Assembly (NCBI GenBank): GCA_947044365.1
Contig: OX345636.1
Location: forward strand, 34,663,212-34,727,211
From: Petrosia ficiformis
Lineage: Eukaryota; Porifera; Demospongiae; Haplosclerida; Petrosiidae
Reading direction: 5' to 3'
DNA: 64,000 nucleotides
Below are positions 25,801 through 36,107 of the stretch, one piece after another (the first letter of the stretch is position 1; each line of letters starts with the position of its first letter). Made by a program: the position numbers and the translations under genes. The notes under the pieces were generated by a model that was not told the origin of the DNA, ran no database searches, and worked only from the letters and a program-made list of their open reading frames with translations.

Positions 25801-28531
25801 GGGAAGAGTATGGTTTTAAAATGCATTTCCCGCAAGGTACTATTCCTCCATCAGATACATGCGAAGTAGTTGTCAAAGCTATAGTTGGTGGTAAATTCCA
25901 GTTTCCAGATGACACAGAGCTTGTTAGCGCTGTATATGCTGTTGCTTTTGCCAAAAAGATTCTCCAACCTGTTGAAATGAAAATTCAGCATTGTGTCAAC
26001 CTAACCAATCAGGAACAGGAGAAGCGTTTAAGTTTTGTTTCAACTGCCAAACAAGCGAAAGGTCGGGTTCTTCCATACAAATTTGAATTTGTTGAAGGAG
26101 GAGAGTTCTATTCTGGTAAACGATATGGCAGTATAAAAAGAATGCACTTTTGTAAAAATGCAGTGGTGAAGAAAGCAGATTCTGATAAATCATCACCAGA
26201 TGATGAAAAGAAAGGTATTAGTGAATAGTATTTAGTTCTACATGCAATAATTATAAAAGTATAATTTCTATAGCTGAGAGTTCAGTATCTAATGACAGTT
26301 ACACTGGACAGATGTTTTATGAAAGAATAGAATGTAATAAATGGCTGATGAAATTTATGGTTGTTAAGGATATTGATGCCTTTTTAAAGGTAAGTATTTT
26401 AATTCAATGTGTGCAGCTGTGAATTGGCTCTGATTATTCCAGTATGCATCCACTGAACATCCTAATGCTATAAAAGATGAGATGATCAGATTTTCATTCC
26501 TGGACACAGAAAATGGATATATTGAAATGGTAATGGATGCACCACAGAAGTATTCTAACAAAGGATGGAAGATTATACCTCACAAAGAACCTCTGAGGGT
26601 AAGCCTATAGCATAAACACACCACTATTTGTACCTGTATATAAAAGTTAAGTAACTGAACTGGAGAATAGGAATTTAATGTTAATATTATGTTACTGATA
26701 CCTCGCAAATTACATGTATTACTTACTACCCTCACTATGAAGCGTAGTCGGAAGGGTATGGTAATTATATTGTGTGTCTGTCTGTCTGTGTGTATGTCTG
26801 TTTGCAAAAAAATTGGGAAAACTACATACATTGACTGCTCAAACAAGCTACTGGCAGACTTTAAATTATGCAAGGAATAAAAATAACAACTTTCTTTCTT
26901 TTTTGAGATAAAGCAGAGACTGAAATGTAACACCTATAGAAATAAGTTACACGTATTTTTCGAATATTTTTAGTATTTAAAATAGATTTTATTGAGTTTA
27001 GTTGAGCAGCCATTCAGTCCTTCATTCAGTTGCAAGCATAATTTCCATCCTTGAGTTTTATTGCTTTATACTTTTTGTATGAATTAAACTCTCTGAAGTT
27101 AATAGTTTCATGATTATAAGACTCAAATGAGCAACGATATACACACCTGTATACATTATATAAAATTATAAACTTTTGGTGTATTATGTTTATAACTAAT
27201 TATTGTTTGTTTCACACATTTGTAATAGTACTTTGCCACGTAGGCGTGGCACTCATTTATTTTCTTGTATTCAGTATATTTCACTACTTCATTTTCTATA
27301 TAGCTCAGAAAAAGAGATGCTGATATGTTTGGTCTGCAACAGCTGCCTATACCTCCATCTTGTTTGATAACACTCCACGCAAAACTCACACAAGATACCG
27401 AAGAAGATTTACGTTATGCTGTTCCTCTGATGGGTATTGATTCTGATGTTTCAAAGATTTTTATAAATCGATCTCTAGAAACTTCAGGTATATCATTGCA
27501 CAGTTAGGGAAAAGATAACATTCTCAGTTAATGACACCTTCTGATTTATATATCACATGTAGAAACTGCAAGTACAAGTTATCAAACAAAGCAACCACAA
27601 CATAGTATATCTACTGCAGGTTAGTATCTTTAACTACCTATGTATATTTTGGAAAACAACAATTTGGATCGCAATAAAAATCATGTCATGATCATGACTT
27701 AGAGTACAGAATGATTGCAAAATCTTATACACTATTTCAGCATGAAACTATACTAGTTAACTCTTTACACAAGTGAATGATCACAACTCAAGATCAGTGT
27801 AGCCAACTGAAAATTATGAATTAGAAAAAGTATAGATGCCATGTTGTTTAGCAGTAATTAATATCAAAATTTTGATTCGGTGTTATGAATTCATTAGTAT
27901 TAAAAAGATGATTATTGAGCTGAACAAAAGTAGCTTTTGAAGTTTTTGCCCATACAAGCAACTAGACAATTATAATTATTCATAAGGCAAAATTGATTGT
28001 GGTTATATATTCTTTATTAGCAATTATGGTTTTCTGCATGTACAAAACAGGTTCTTGTGCTGCTGATAACAAACAAACAAAATGCAGTATCTATTATTTT
28101 TACAATAACACAACTTTTAGTCTGCTTATAAATTATATACTTTTTCATATATAGGTAGTGATGATCATCAACAAAAGATTCCTGAATTAATACAGCTAAT
28201 AAAATCTGGTCTTACTAGCAACCATGCCAAATTATTTTCAGTATTTGAGAATTCACTCATAGCTGTTGCTAGAGAAATGTATCAAGCTGGTTTAATAGAT
28301 CGTGCTGTTCAGAGAGAACCTAGATACGAGTCGATCATAGATAGTTTCTTGGCTGGGATTAGTTTGATGGAAGAACAAAAGGAGATCGAGGAACATTGTG
28401 TCAAGTTCTTATCTGTGCTTTACAAATTAGGAGGCCCATTTAGTATTGCTGCCAACAAGATCAAGAAAGTATGGATGACAAGATCAAGTGAAGAGCTTTG
28501 CCTTCAGCTGGATATTAGTGGAACAGTTTAG
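13802..28531 (+). CDS. Ankyrin repeats / coiled coil / ZU5 domain protein, 5' end not found
   Basis: Exons supported by splice sites and phase: 13802-13900, 17054-17170, 19947-20045, 21260-21334, 21825-21876, 23359-23394, 24708-24857, 24974-25057, 25346-25423, 25491-25662, 25739-26214, 26274-26389, 26443-26598, 27304-27487, 27563-27619 and 28155-28531 (stop). That is about 775 residues. The first exons each encode one ankyrin repeat; 13802-13900 and 19947-20045 are exactly 33 codons in phase 0 (for example GHSVLHCAASHGQ). Exons 24974-25662 form a Lys/Glu-rich coiled coil. 25739-26214 carries a ZU5-type domain (FKMHFPQGTIPPSD). The last exon is a helical C-terminal domain of unknown family. 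A further ankyrin exon at 20772 reads into TAA and is probably skipped or dead. All junctions from 21260 to the stop keep frame, so the gene looks functional. ZU5 domains are known in ankyrins, UNC5 and PIDD; the exact orthologue is not clear. No start exon was identified. Confidence 0.8.
14311..14933. repeat. Foldback-type inverted repeat element
   Basis: Two imperfect arms of about 250-285 bp (14311-14560 and 14650-14933) in inverted orientation. Outer ends are CCTTTTGCACACAAG and its complement CTTGTGTGCAAAAGG. Inner matches include GGAAGATTCTG with AAGTTTGCT, and GATATACC. No ORF of note and no clear target duplication. It is probably a MITE. Confidence 0.7.
15222..15483 (+). mobile_element. 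LINE retrotransposon 3' coding tail (fragment)
   Basis: Reading frame with HRWTGHIARLTDNRW, then a GRPKMRWKDDL block and GPTWSRLTKD, a stop, then SLWEKSREGL. This matches the C-terminal tail after the reverse transcriptase of several animal non-LTR elements. One in-frame TGA interrupts it and no upstream RT core is present, so it is a dead 5'-truncated copy inside the ankyrin gene intron. Confidence 0.8.
17993..18590. mobile_element. piggyBac-like MITE with TTAA target duplication
   Basis: 598 bp flanked by TTAA at 17989-17992 and 18591-18594. Ends are CCCTTAGAAGACTGAT and, inverted, CCCTTACAGGACTGAG, an imperfect 16-bp terminal inverted repeat. TTAA plus CCCTT ends are the signature of piggyBac elements. 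No transposase. The interior is more GC-rich than its surroundings, which produces several long but meaningless ORFs. It sits in an ankyrin gene intron. Confidence 0.85.
20266..20555. repeat. MITE-like repeat family M1, second copy
   Basis: Diverged relative of 12731-12998 and 50770-51044. It shares GAAGGGTACAGAACCCTTCT, TGCTACAGTA-TTGTATATT and the right end GGCGAGAACCCTGTA. The right-end block is repeated once more, diverged, at 20556-20625. Confidence 0.65.
21966..22067. repeat. Imperfect ~100-bp hairpin
   Basis: GGTTACACACAGTGGTAAAG then TTTCTACTG pairs with CAGTAGAAAC-TATACC and GAGGTGTATAACC. The loop region holds GAGGGCCGAAAGCACGAGG. It is probably a small palindromic MITE. Confidence 0.65.
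22719..22882. mobile_element. hAT-like MITE, 164 bp, 8-bp target duplication
   Basis: Ends CAGGGGTGTGGAAAC and, inverted, CAGTGGTGTGGAAAC (one mismatch in 15). Flanked by TTGATAAC at 22711-22718 and 22883-22890. The 8-bp duplication and CAGGGGT-type ends are typical of the hAT superfamily. It landed inside another palindromic element built on GGTTGATAAC/GTTATCAACC (about 22676-22918). Confidence 0.85.
23925..24340 (+). repeat. Dispersed repeat tail family, copy
   Basis: Matches the reverse complement of about 59240-59760, including ACCATGGATATAATATACTG, GAGGTGTGGCTCAGCATCTC, and the AACATCAAA...CATCCAACAAAGCGTGG block. The latter is also the tail of the larger composite repeat at 3300-3460 and 46268-46430. 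It lies in an ankyrin gene intron; the short ORF here is not a gene. Confidence 0.75.
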
Positions 28532-30100
28532 ATTTATTTCTAATTGTAACGATTGCATACTAATTATTGTTATTATAGTTTTGTGACGTTTACGAACCTC
28601 GAACGTCGAACGTTAAACGTCGCTTAGTGGGAGGGGCTGATACTCGACTGCAAGCCAGGCCGCGTATAGTACTACAATAATTAATTTGAAAAGGGTGTGG
28701 AATTATTTACACAAGGTGTCTTTCATTCCAGTAGTTCAAGGATCGCATTTTCCCATCCAGAACCTTCCATATGGGATTTTCTCAACTGCTAAAAACGTAT
28801 GATAAATTATGTGTGGTACTGTTATGGATTGTGTGTATAATATTATGTATAAATAAATCTATTGACGTACAATGGCAGTGATACACTTAGGTGGTATTAA
28901 AGTTTAACACAGACAGAGTATGTAAGTGTATATGGGTATAGTACCTTTTAATTAGCTTATGTAGAAATGTGATGGTAAGTATTGCATAGTACAGTTAGCC
29001 TGAAGATAAATTATTTGGAGGCAGTTTTGTGGGCCAGGCAAACCTAGTTAAAAAACAATTGCAAATAGTGGGTGTATAGTCAAAGAGTAGGACTAGGTGA
29101 TATATAGTAATTCTTTTTTAATGCTAACCATTATAATGTATTAGAATCCACAAACCACCAGCATCACTTATTCGAAACTAGATAGTTGACACAGTCTGCC
29201 TTAGGGATGGTCTAACCTGGCCCCTACACTGCTAACAGATAGCAAGGATCCCTGGAGTAGTAATTAGCAATTCATTGATCACTGCTTTTCCACAAATTCT
29301 TGAGATAAAAAATGGATAATATCCAATGGATTTGAAAGTGCAAAAAGCAACTGTCTCTTGAGTTCTTTACTAGAACAAGTAAAATAATTGACCACATCAT
29401 TATGAATAATTATTTTTGCCTATGGCCCAATCAGCTATTATAGACATAACTCTCATATAACACTACATTTCTACAATATTTGCTTCCCAATAAGTGTAAT
29501 TGTGTATTCCATATCAGGAATCACACCAGAGCATTATTATGCAAAAATAAAAATCTTTTACCTATTAATATTCATAATAGATGTCCTCAATTCTGTAAAC
29601 AATGTGTTCTAATTTTTGCTCTTACAATGATTCTAAACAGACAAAAATGTTAGCAAAATGTGTTCTTTGCATTGTAACAATATTTTCAAATTGCTAAAAA
29701 CGTGCTGAACTTTGTACATGTAAATAATAGTTCTAATAAGTTTCTCTAGACTACTATAGAATAGATGGAGGTGAGTTTCTGTTCACTTATAATCCCTCAT
29801 ATGCAGTTTTTACTATACTGTGAGGTTGTGACCTCTATTTGGAATTCATTCATTCTTGATTATATGCTTCTTCCCAGAAATAGATAAACCCATAATTATC
29901 TTGATACATACGCATTTACCCACATCTTAAACGCAAAATTTTGCTTTAAATTTATCATACTCTATTGCCATGTTTGTGTGTCGGGTTTGATACAGTAGGA
30001 TGAAGGGGATCCCCCCTTCATCCTACTCCCCCCCAAATGGGGTTCCCCTGAGATTTCAAGTCCCAACATGCAACAACAAAGTTAAGACATTTCCTGGGTG
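28532..30100. other. Intergenic stretch, nothing recognised
   Basis: Follows the stop codon of the ankyrin-ZU5 gene. The start has a local GAACGTCGAACGTTAAACGTCG palindromic cluster (28600-28622). The rest shows no exon, domain or repeat I can identify. Confidence 0.5.
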
Positions 30101-30107
30101 AAGCATA

Positions 30108-30110
30108 CCC

Positions 30111-30170
<60 letters not shown>

Positions 30171-30369
30171 TGTGGGTGTGTGTGGGCGGCATGCATGTAC
30201 ATTTACCTAGGTAATAATACATGTACATGTACATGTTCCTAGGTAATAATACATGTATATGTACATGTTCTAGGTTAACAATACATGTACATGTAATATA
30301 CACATGTACTCATACATATATTTATATTGCATATATACATACATACATACATACATGCATACATGTGCA

Positions 30370-30403
<34 letters not shown>

Positions 30404-30410
30404 CAGGAAT
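30108..30410. repeat. (TG)n and ACATGT/CATA microsatellites
   Basis: A (TG)n tract about 60 bp long (30110-30180) is followed by repeated TACATGTACATG (30190-30300) and (CATA)n (30335-30405). ORFs across these are artefacts. Confidence 0.95.
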
Positions 30411-30529
30411 TCAAGACAGACCAGAGGGTATGATGGTTCTAATTCAACACGGACAGACTCATGTTGTACATCAGAAAAGCATACCTCTGTATTAGGTTTA
30501 TAGTAAACCTGTGTAATAGGTAAGAGAAA

Positions 30530-30632
30530 TGGATGGACGAATGGATGGATGAATGAATGAATGGATGGATGATGAATGAATGGATGGATGCATGGATGGA
30601 TGGATGGATGAATGAATGGATGGATGGATTGA
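30530..30632. repeat. (GGAT/GAAT)n microsatellite
   Basis: Repeats of ATGGATGGATGAATGAATG. A complementary CATCCATCCATC tract occurs at 31645-31665 on the other side of the hAT insertion. Confidence 0.9.
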
Positions 30633-30667
30633 TAACAGAACAGATTTGTATACTATAATTATATTAG

Positions 30668-32135
30668 ATGTTCAATTGGTCAGAGTATGTTGGATAATGA
30701 TACTCATTTAAAACAACTTTGGAATTATGCTCTTCAATGGCTTCAAAATGAACTGGATAGAATCAGTCCATTTATACTAGTGTTGTACCGATTCATAAAT
30801 TTGCCGGTATTCTGATACACAGATATTTATTTCCAAATACTGCAGATACAGAGATGAATCAACGAGTGAAAATGAAGATATAATAAGTGATTTGGTTTGT
30901 TTTTGTTATTAGTAATTAACTAATTATACATAAATGTAAGGTAGATCTTAAAGTCAAAGTTGTTCTTGATGAACAAGAGGGTTTCAGCTGTTTCAGGATC
31001 TAATCGTTCGCGTTTCTTGTCATATATGTCACCAGCCGTTGAAAAAAGACACTGTGATGGTTTACTCACGTCGCTTCCCATATGAACGTAAGTGCTACGT
31101 ACACATGTAATTTATTATCATGGGTTGAACACTCACCTTGCTACTTTCCTGCAACTAATGAAACATGATTTTGTTATCTACAGCTTTCTTAGAAGGTCTT
31201 CTGTCAAACTAAGTGGGTTAAACGTCTGTGTCATTTAAAATGTGGAAGTTACACAAGCGAGTATAGATGTGGGCGTTGGCCTTGGAACTACTATGCATTC
31301 AACTACTCTCTTCCTGCTAATAGCGAAACATAAATTTTATATGCGTAGCTTGTCTAACAACTCATTTTCCCAACAAAGTAAGTTTGAATCCAAAGTTTTA
31401 CAAAATGTGAGAGTTATAAAGGTAACAATAAGTGCTTATTAAACACCCCGCCCAACATTTTTTGGTAACTAACTTTGTGACTCAAAGGGTTAAAAATAAT
31501 GTATCGGATAATTAAAAGCCGATACTGATCCAGTGCCGATATGCGAATATCGGCAGATACCGATTATATATTGGCTTATTGGTGCAACACTAATTTATAC
31601 ATCCTTAATGTATCTGTCCTTCCATCTACCTACATGTATCTGTCCATTCATCCATCCATCCATCCATTTATATTTATTAGTTTGTATATAATCACTGTAG
31701 TTATTTCTTAGAGCGTTCTAACAATGCTAAAATGACACTAACAAGAGCACGAGAGCTATTTCCAGTAGAGGTAAGACTAACTGACAATGACTCAACAACA
31801 GATAGACACTCGTAATGACTCATAATGACAGATAGACAGTTGTAATTATTCAAAACAACAGATAGACACTTGTATTGGCTCAAACGACACGTAATGACTC
31901 ATAATGACAGACAGACACTCGAATGACTCATAACGATAGATGGACACTCATAATGACAGATAGATACTAGTTAATGACTCATAATTTCATTTCTAATTAT
32001 TTTTCGGGAGCCCCGGCTAGAAATTAATACTCAATTTGAAGAGACTTATATATATCAGAGGATGATAATTATGATCATGATACAGAAAAAGTTATTGAAG
32101 AAATTGAAGAGTTTCATGATCTAGAGAAAAAATGA
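30668..32135 (+). CDS. USP9X/fat-facets-like deubiquitinase, C-terminal exons only
   Basis: Exon from 30668 (after TATATTAG) encodes LKQLWNYALQWLQNELDR, which resembles the USP9X segment before its C-terminal tail. Exon 31712-31770 encodes ERSNNAKMTLTRARELFP, matching the USP9X motif ERS-SARMTLAKACEL. The terminal exon 32061-32135 adds an acidic tail and a TGA stop; the junction 31770/32061 is in phase 0. The catalytic domain and all upstream exons are absent or unrecognised between 28.5 and 30.6 kb. A possible upstream exon lies at about 30407-30489. An hAT element is inserted at 30778, and the 3' border of the first exon is unclear because of it. USP9X removes ubiquitin in endocytic and signalling pathways; this is a 3' fragment or the end of a gene with distant 5' exons. 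Confidence 0.6.
30778..31592 (-). mobile_element. Non-autonomous hAT element with transposase remnant
   Basis: 815 bp flanked by ATTTATAC at 30770-30777 and 31593-31600 (perfect 8-bp duplication). Terminal inverted repeats TAGTGTTGTACC and TAGTGTTGCACC. Inside, on the minus strand (31069-30945), an open segment encodes STAGDIYDKKRERLDPE, the conserved start of the hAT dimerisation domain. It is an internal-deletion derivative of an autonomous hAT, inserted beside or in a USP9X-like exon. Confidence 0.92.
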
Positions 32136-32522
32136 TGATAATCCACCTGAAGATCAATTGGAAGTTAATGAAACCACAGTTACTAATGTTCATTTGGATT
32201 AGTTAATTATATAACAGTTAACTAACTATTAATAATATATTAACTATTTAAACTAGAAAATATTAACATGTTTAATCTAATGAATGTTTTTGTTAGCAGT
32301 TTGTTAGTGTATTGTACTGTGTATTATTATAATTTGTGTTTATTTTGATGTCCTTTTTTTGTAGTGTTTGATGGGATGAGAATATCACTTATAAATTTAT
32401 AATAGTAATAATTATATAACACTGTGTATGGCACTGCCACCACGTCCCATTTGTGTTATATATTATAATATTATAACAGCACTGTATCTTTTAATAGCAT
32501 GTATGCAAGAATAATAAAAAAC
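32136..32522. other. 3' flank of the USP9X-like gene
   Basis: AT-rich. Contains AATAAA-like sequence near 32512 (AATAATAAAA) that could serve as a polyadenylation signal. An in-frame continuation after the stop (PPEDQLEVNETT, other frame) suggests the tail may once have been longer. Confidence 0.4.
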
Positions 32523-32785
32523 ATTTTCAATAAAAATGAAAATTTAGGGATGTCAAAATCCAGAAAGCATATGCGAACAAGGTTAGGTGGGACCCAAAAT
32601 CAATTTCATATAACCCTACATAAGTACTTACACCACTATAAGCAAAATACAAAGCGCTGTACTTATGTAGGGTTCTAGATCTATGGAAGTGGTTTGTTAG
32701 ATTTTGGGTCCCACCTAACCTTGTTCGCATGCTTTTTGGGTTTTGACATCCCTACATCTTCTTTCATTTTTATTGAAAATGTTTT
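32523..32785. repeat. Foldback palindrome, ~80-bp arms
   Basis: Left arm (32523-32601) and right arm (32700-32785) are inverted copies: GGTTAGGTGGGACCCAAAAT versus ATTTTGGGTCCCACCTAACC, extending through GGGATGTCAAAA to ATTTTCAATAAAAATGAAA. The loop contains a second inverted pair, ACCCTACATAAGTAC / GTACTTATGTAGGGT. ORFs across it are artefacts. Confidence 0.9.
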
Positions 32786-32789
32786 TATG

Positions 32790-34070
32790 GCCCATAGGGC
32801 CATCCCTATGATTGCTTTCCCACGGGTTCGAACTATCCACTTCCGCAAGTATGCGTTGTTTAAGTATGGTTTTATTGGGATTTGTCTTGTGCGAGGACTC
32901 ATATTCATTGGGATTTCTCTTCTGCAAGCACTCATCTTCATTCATTGCTTATTCATCTCACCAGCAGTTAGTTCTTTGAAATAATTATATTGTTTTTTTT
33001 GTATGTTTATGTGTGTATGTGTATTTCAGTTGTATTTTTCTTTCTTTGAAATGTTGTTCTTGCGTTTTGAGTTGCATTTTCAATATAATAGTAAATTATA
33101 TTCAAATTTTAAGGAAATGTTATTAATAATAATTTAATTTTCTTTATTTTCGATTCGTAAGAATAGTAAGTAAATTTGATCTTTTACAGTTGAAAGCCTA
33201 TGATTAATTATGCTTGTATTAAATATAATTATGTACTAGCCTATTTTTCTTAATCTTTAATTTTCTTTATTTTCGATTGGTAAGTATAATAATTAAATTT
33301 GTTCTGTTACAGTAGAAATCCTACGATTAATTACACTTTTATTAAATATATATATATATACTAGTCTAGTTTTCTTAATCTTTAATTTTCTATATTTTGG
33401 ATTCGTAAGAATACTAATTAAATTTGGTCTATTACAGTGGAAAGCCTATGATTACTTATGTTTGCATTGAATATAGTAGTCTATTTTACTTAATCTTTTA
33501 TCTTCTTTCAATACCATTGACTACCTATAATGTTAATGTTCTTTTCATAAAACCTTTTTCTTTTCCTAATCCAATGAATTAACTATGTACTATCATTTTC
33601 GATTATATTTCATTGGAAATATTTTCAAATTAATGGACTAATTTCTATATTTCTCGAGACTAATTTCAAATTATCATTCTTGAAAATATTTTCGAATTAG
33701 CTAGCTATCACTTTTTGTTATAATTATTAGATACACTATTTTCGATATAATTTGTTTTCTAATTCGACTGGTTTATTATTATTTTTAAAAAATCATCAGC
33801 AATGCTATATAGCTACCACTTGATGCATGCATCCCTCCAGCAAAGAAATTTTTCAAAGTCAACAGTATTTTGTACGTTATGAAGTAAAAAAGAATAGCAT
33901 TGTACATGATAATAATTATTATTCTAGACATCTATACAATATATTTTAAAACAATTAATAATTAATTGCTTGCATCCTCATGCACCCTCCTGCACACGCC
34001 TCCCTGGCGAGGATGGGTGCATGCATCCATGCATGCTCCCAGACCTGCTGCACGTGCAGGAATTTGAGCT
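32790..34070 (+). repeat. Dispersed composite repeat, copy B1
   Basis: Begins in the GGGATTTCTCTTCTGCAAG minisatellite (32877-32950), continues through the array with GTAAG...ACAG cores (33140-33480) and the AT-rich middle, and ends around the GAGGATGGGTGC block near 34020. It lacks the first third of copy A. Confidence 0.8.
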
Positions 34071-34124
34071 CCCTTTCATAAGCCAGAGAAGACTGTGCAT
34101 GTCATCGATCTCAAGACTCAAGAC

Positions 34125-35150
34125 GAAGAAGATTCCACATGTACCAGGGAGGGACCCAGGACCAAGATGTGAAGGATGTGGATAGATGGATGAAGATTAA
34201 ACAACAGGTGATTCTTGTTCTTCTATGTGCACTGTTGCCATCCATGCCCATGTAATTCAATGCATATCATATTAATAATTCCGTTTGTATATCATGTTAA
34301 TTTGCATATTGTTTCTTCTCTCCCAGAAAACTCTACTTGCTACCTCCCTGTCCATCTATCCACTCTCTCTCTACCTCGTCGCATCTATACTTCAATAAGA
34401 GGTAAGTTATGTCTCCATACTCTTTTCTATATTCTATACTTTCTTCTTGAATATTATTTAATTGTGAACAGTGTATTTACTATTCCTCCTTCCTGCACAG
34501 GTCTGTTTCTGATGATTTCGAGGTTTCTTCTGGCGTTCTCTTCCTGGAATTTGGATGCTCATTTGTTCTAATCACTCCTCTCAGCCAGGGTTGGCCATGC
34601 CACCCTTTTTTCTTTTTTGGGGGGGTGGCATGATCAATCCTGGTTGTTAGGAGTGTGCGGGACAAATGAATATACCGATGCCCAGGTTGGGGACGCCGGA
34701 GGTCTCTTCGAGTCACTAGATCCAGCCCCGTGTGGGGCAGTTCCAGTACATCCGGTCTAGCTCTTCTAGTGTTCCAGTTACAGTCTAACTACCTCATCCA
34801 GTCCCAGTCTACTTCGACCAGTGCTCCAGTTCCAGTCTACTTCATCCTAGGACCATCCCCATTGGGATTTCTCTTCTGCAAGGACTCATCTTCATTGGGA
34901 TTTCTCTTCTGCAAGGACTCATCTTCATTGGGATTTCCCTTCTGCAAGGACTCGTCTTGATTCATCTCAACGGCAGTTAGTTCTTTTGAAACAATTATAT
35001 TGTGTTCTTTTTGTGTGTGTGTGTGTGCCTGTGTGCATGTGTGTATGTGTATTTCAGTTGTATTTTTTGTTCAAATGTTTCTTTGAAATGTTGTTCTGTG
35101 TTTTGAGTTGCATTTTCAATATAATAGTAAATTATTGTCAAAATTTAAGG
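34125..35150 (+). repeat. Dispersed composite repeat, copy B2
   Basis: Starts at GGGAGGGACCCAGGACCAAG as copy A does at 1053. It carries the hairpin at 34588-34652, both minisatellites (34736-34955) and the GT tract, then ends near 35150. Copies B2 and B1 together equal one full element in permuted order. Confidence 0.8.
34588..34652 (+). other. Conserved hairpin with a covarying counterpart at 61630-61706
   Basis: Stem CCAGG...CATGCCACCC pairs with GGGTGGCATG...CCTGG around a T/G-rich loop. In the related sequence at 61630-61706 the inner stem is CTAGCCAC / GTGGCTAG. Downstream both share TGCCCAGGTTGGGGACGCC. Copy A (1493-1530) has lost the 3' arm. Confidence 0.6.
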
Positions 35151-36107
35151 AAATGTATTTTATCATCACACAACATAATGCAAGGATTTGCATCATTTAT
35201 GCATAATTGGTAGAGGACTGAGAATTTTTGGCAGTTCTTTCATGCTTTGATATTGCTTGGGCCGGGTTTGTCAACTATACAGCTGTATTTTGCTCTTAGA
35301 AAATAAAATTATATATATATAGTATGATGGTGATATCATCCCTTTGATGTGGTGAGTTCTATATAGACCTTCCATGTGCACACTATGCAGGAGATGTCAC
35401 CATCATACAATATATTGTGTATAGTATGCTAACAGGTCCTATATACTGAATATAGGACCCTAGTTTTGTGTCCTCGGATGTGATTATTTACATCTATATA
35501 CATATGTATTAAGGTTGCACCTATACTGGTATAGGGACCTGAATAGGTGCCTAAAATATATTGAAGATATATGCAGAGTATCGGTGGTATGCAGTTGCCT
35601 ATACAGCTTACACAATATTTTTCAGGCTTTGCAGATTATATTATTGTCAAACTGCACAAGTACAATCTGAAGATGTGCAACCAAGGCTGAATATGCCTGC
35701 AACTACATGTACATGTACTTTGGGCTGAATGTATAGCACACGAACAATAGAATAATTAACACTGTACCATGTGTGAACAGTTGTAAACTAGATAAATACA
35801 ACTATATATTTCACACAGACAATATCGGATTGGATCTGCAATAGGCAATATGGATTATGAAATATTTACTAATTAATGGAAGTTTAGTAAGCTATGAAGC
35901 AATCAATGGTTTATGAAACATGGATATGACTTATACTTACATAAATGTTCAATGACACTAATTATGGAAAACTAAGTACTTTAACTGCAAAATATATACA
36001 CTGCTTTGAGAAGGTACATGGCCTTCACTAAACTGCTATAATATTGTGTTGAAATGGTGAAGAATTGTGTGAAAGTAAAGAACAGCTTTAGCAACTTGTA
36101 TGTGTCT
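35151..36107. other. Intergenic; half-copy of a palindromic MITE
   Basis: No gene seen. 35317-35480 matches 38699-38875 (GATGGTGA-ATCATCCCTTTG, TGCTAACAGGTCCTATATAC, TTTTGTGTCCTCGGATGTGA). It therefore carries only one arm of the palindrome described at 38810-38955. The rest is the 3' flank of receptor gene A. Confidence 0.65.

Noticed and set aside
34680..34730. Possible tRNA-type A/B boxes (CCCAGGTTGGGG and TCTTCGAGTC) suggesting a SINE head
   Set aside because: Spacing is too short, no cloverleaf forms, and the B-box match is poor; not called as tRNA or SINE.
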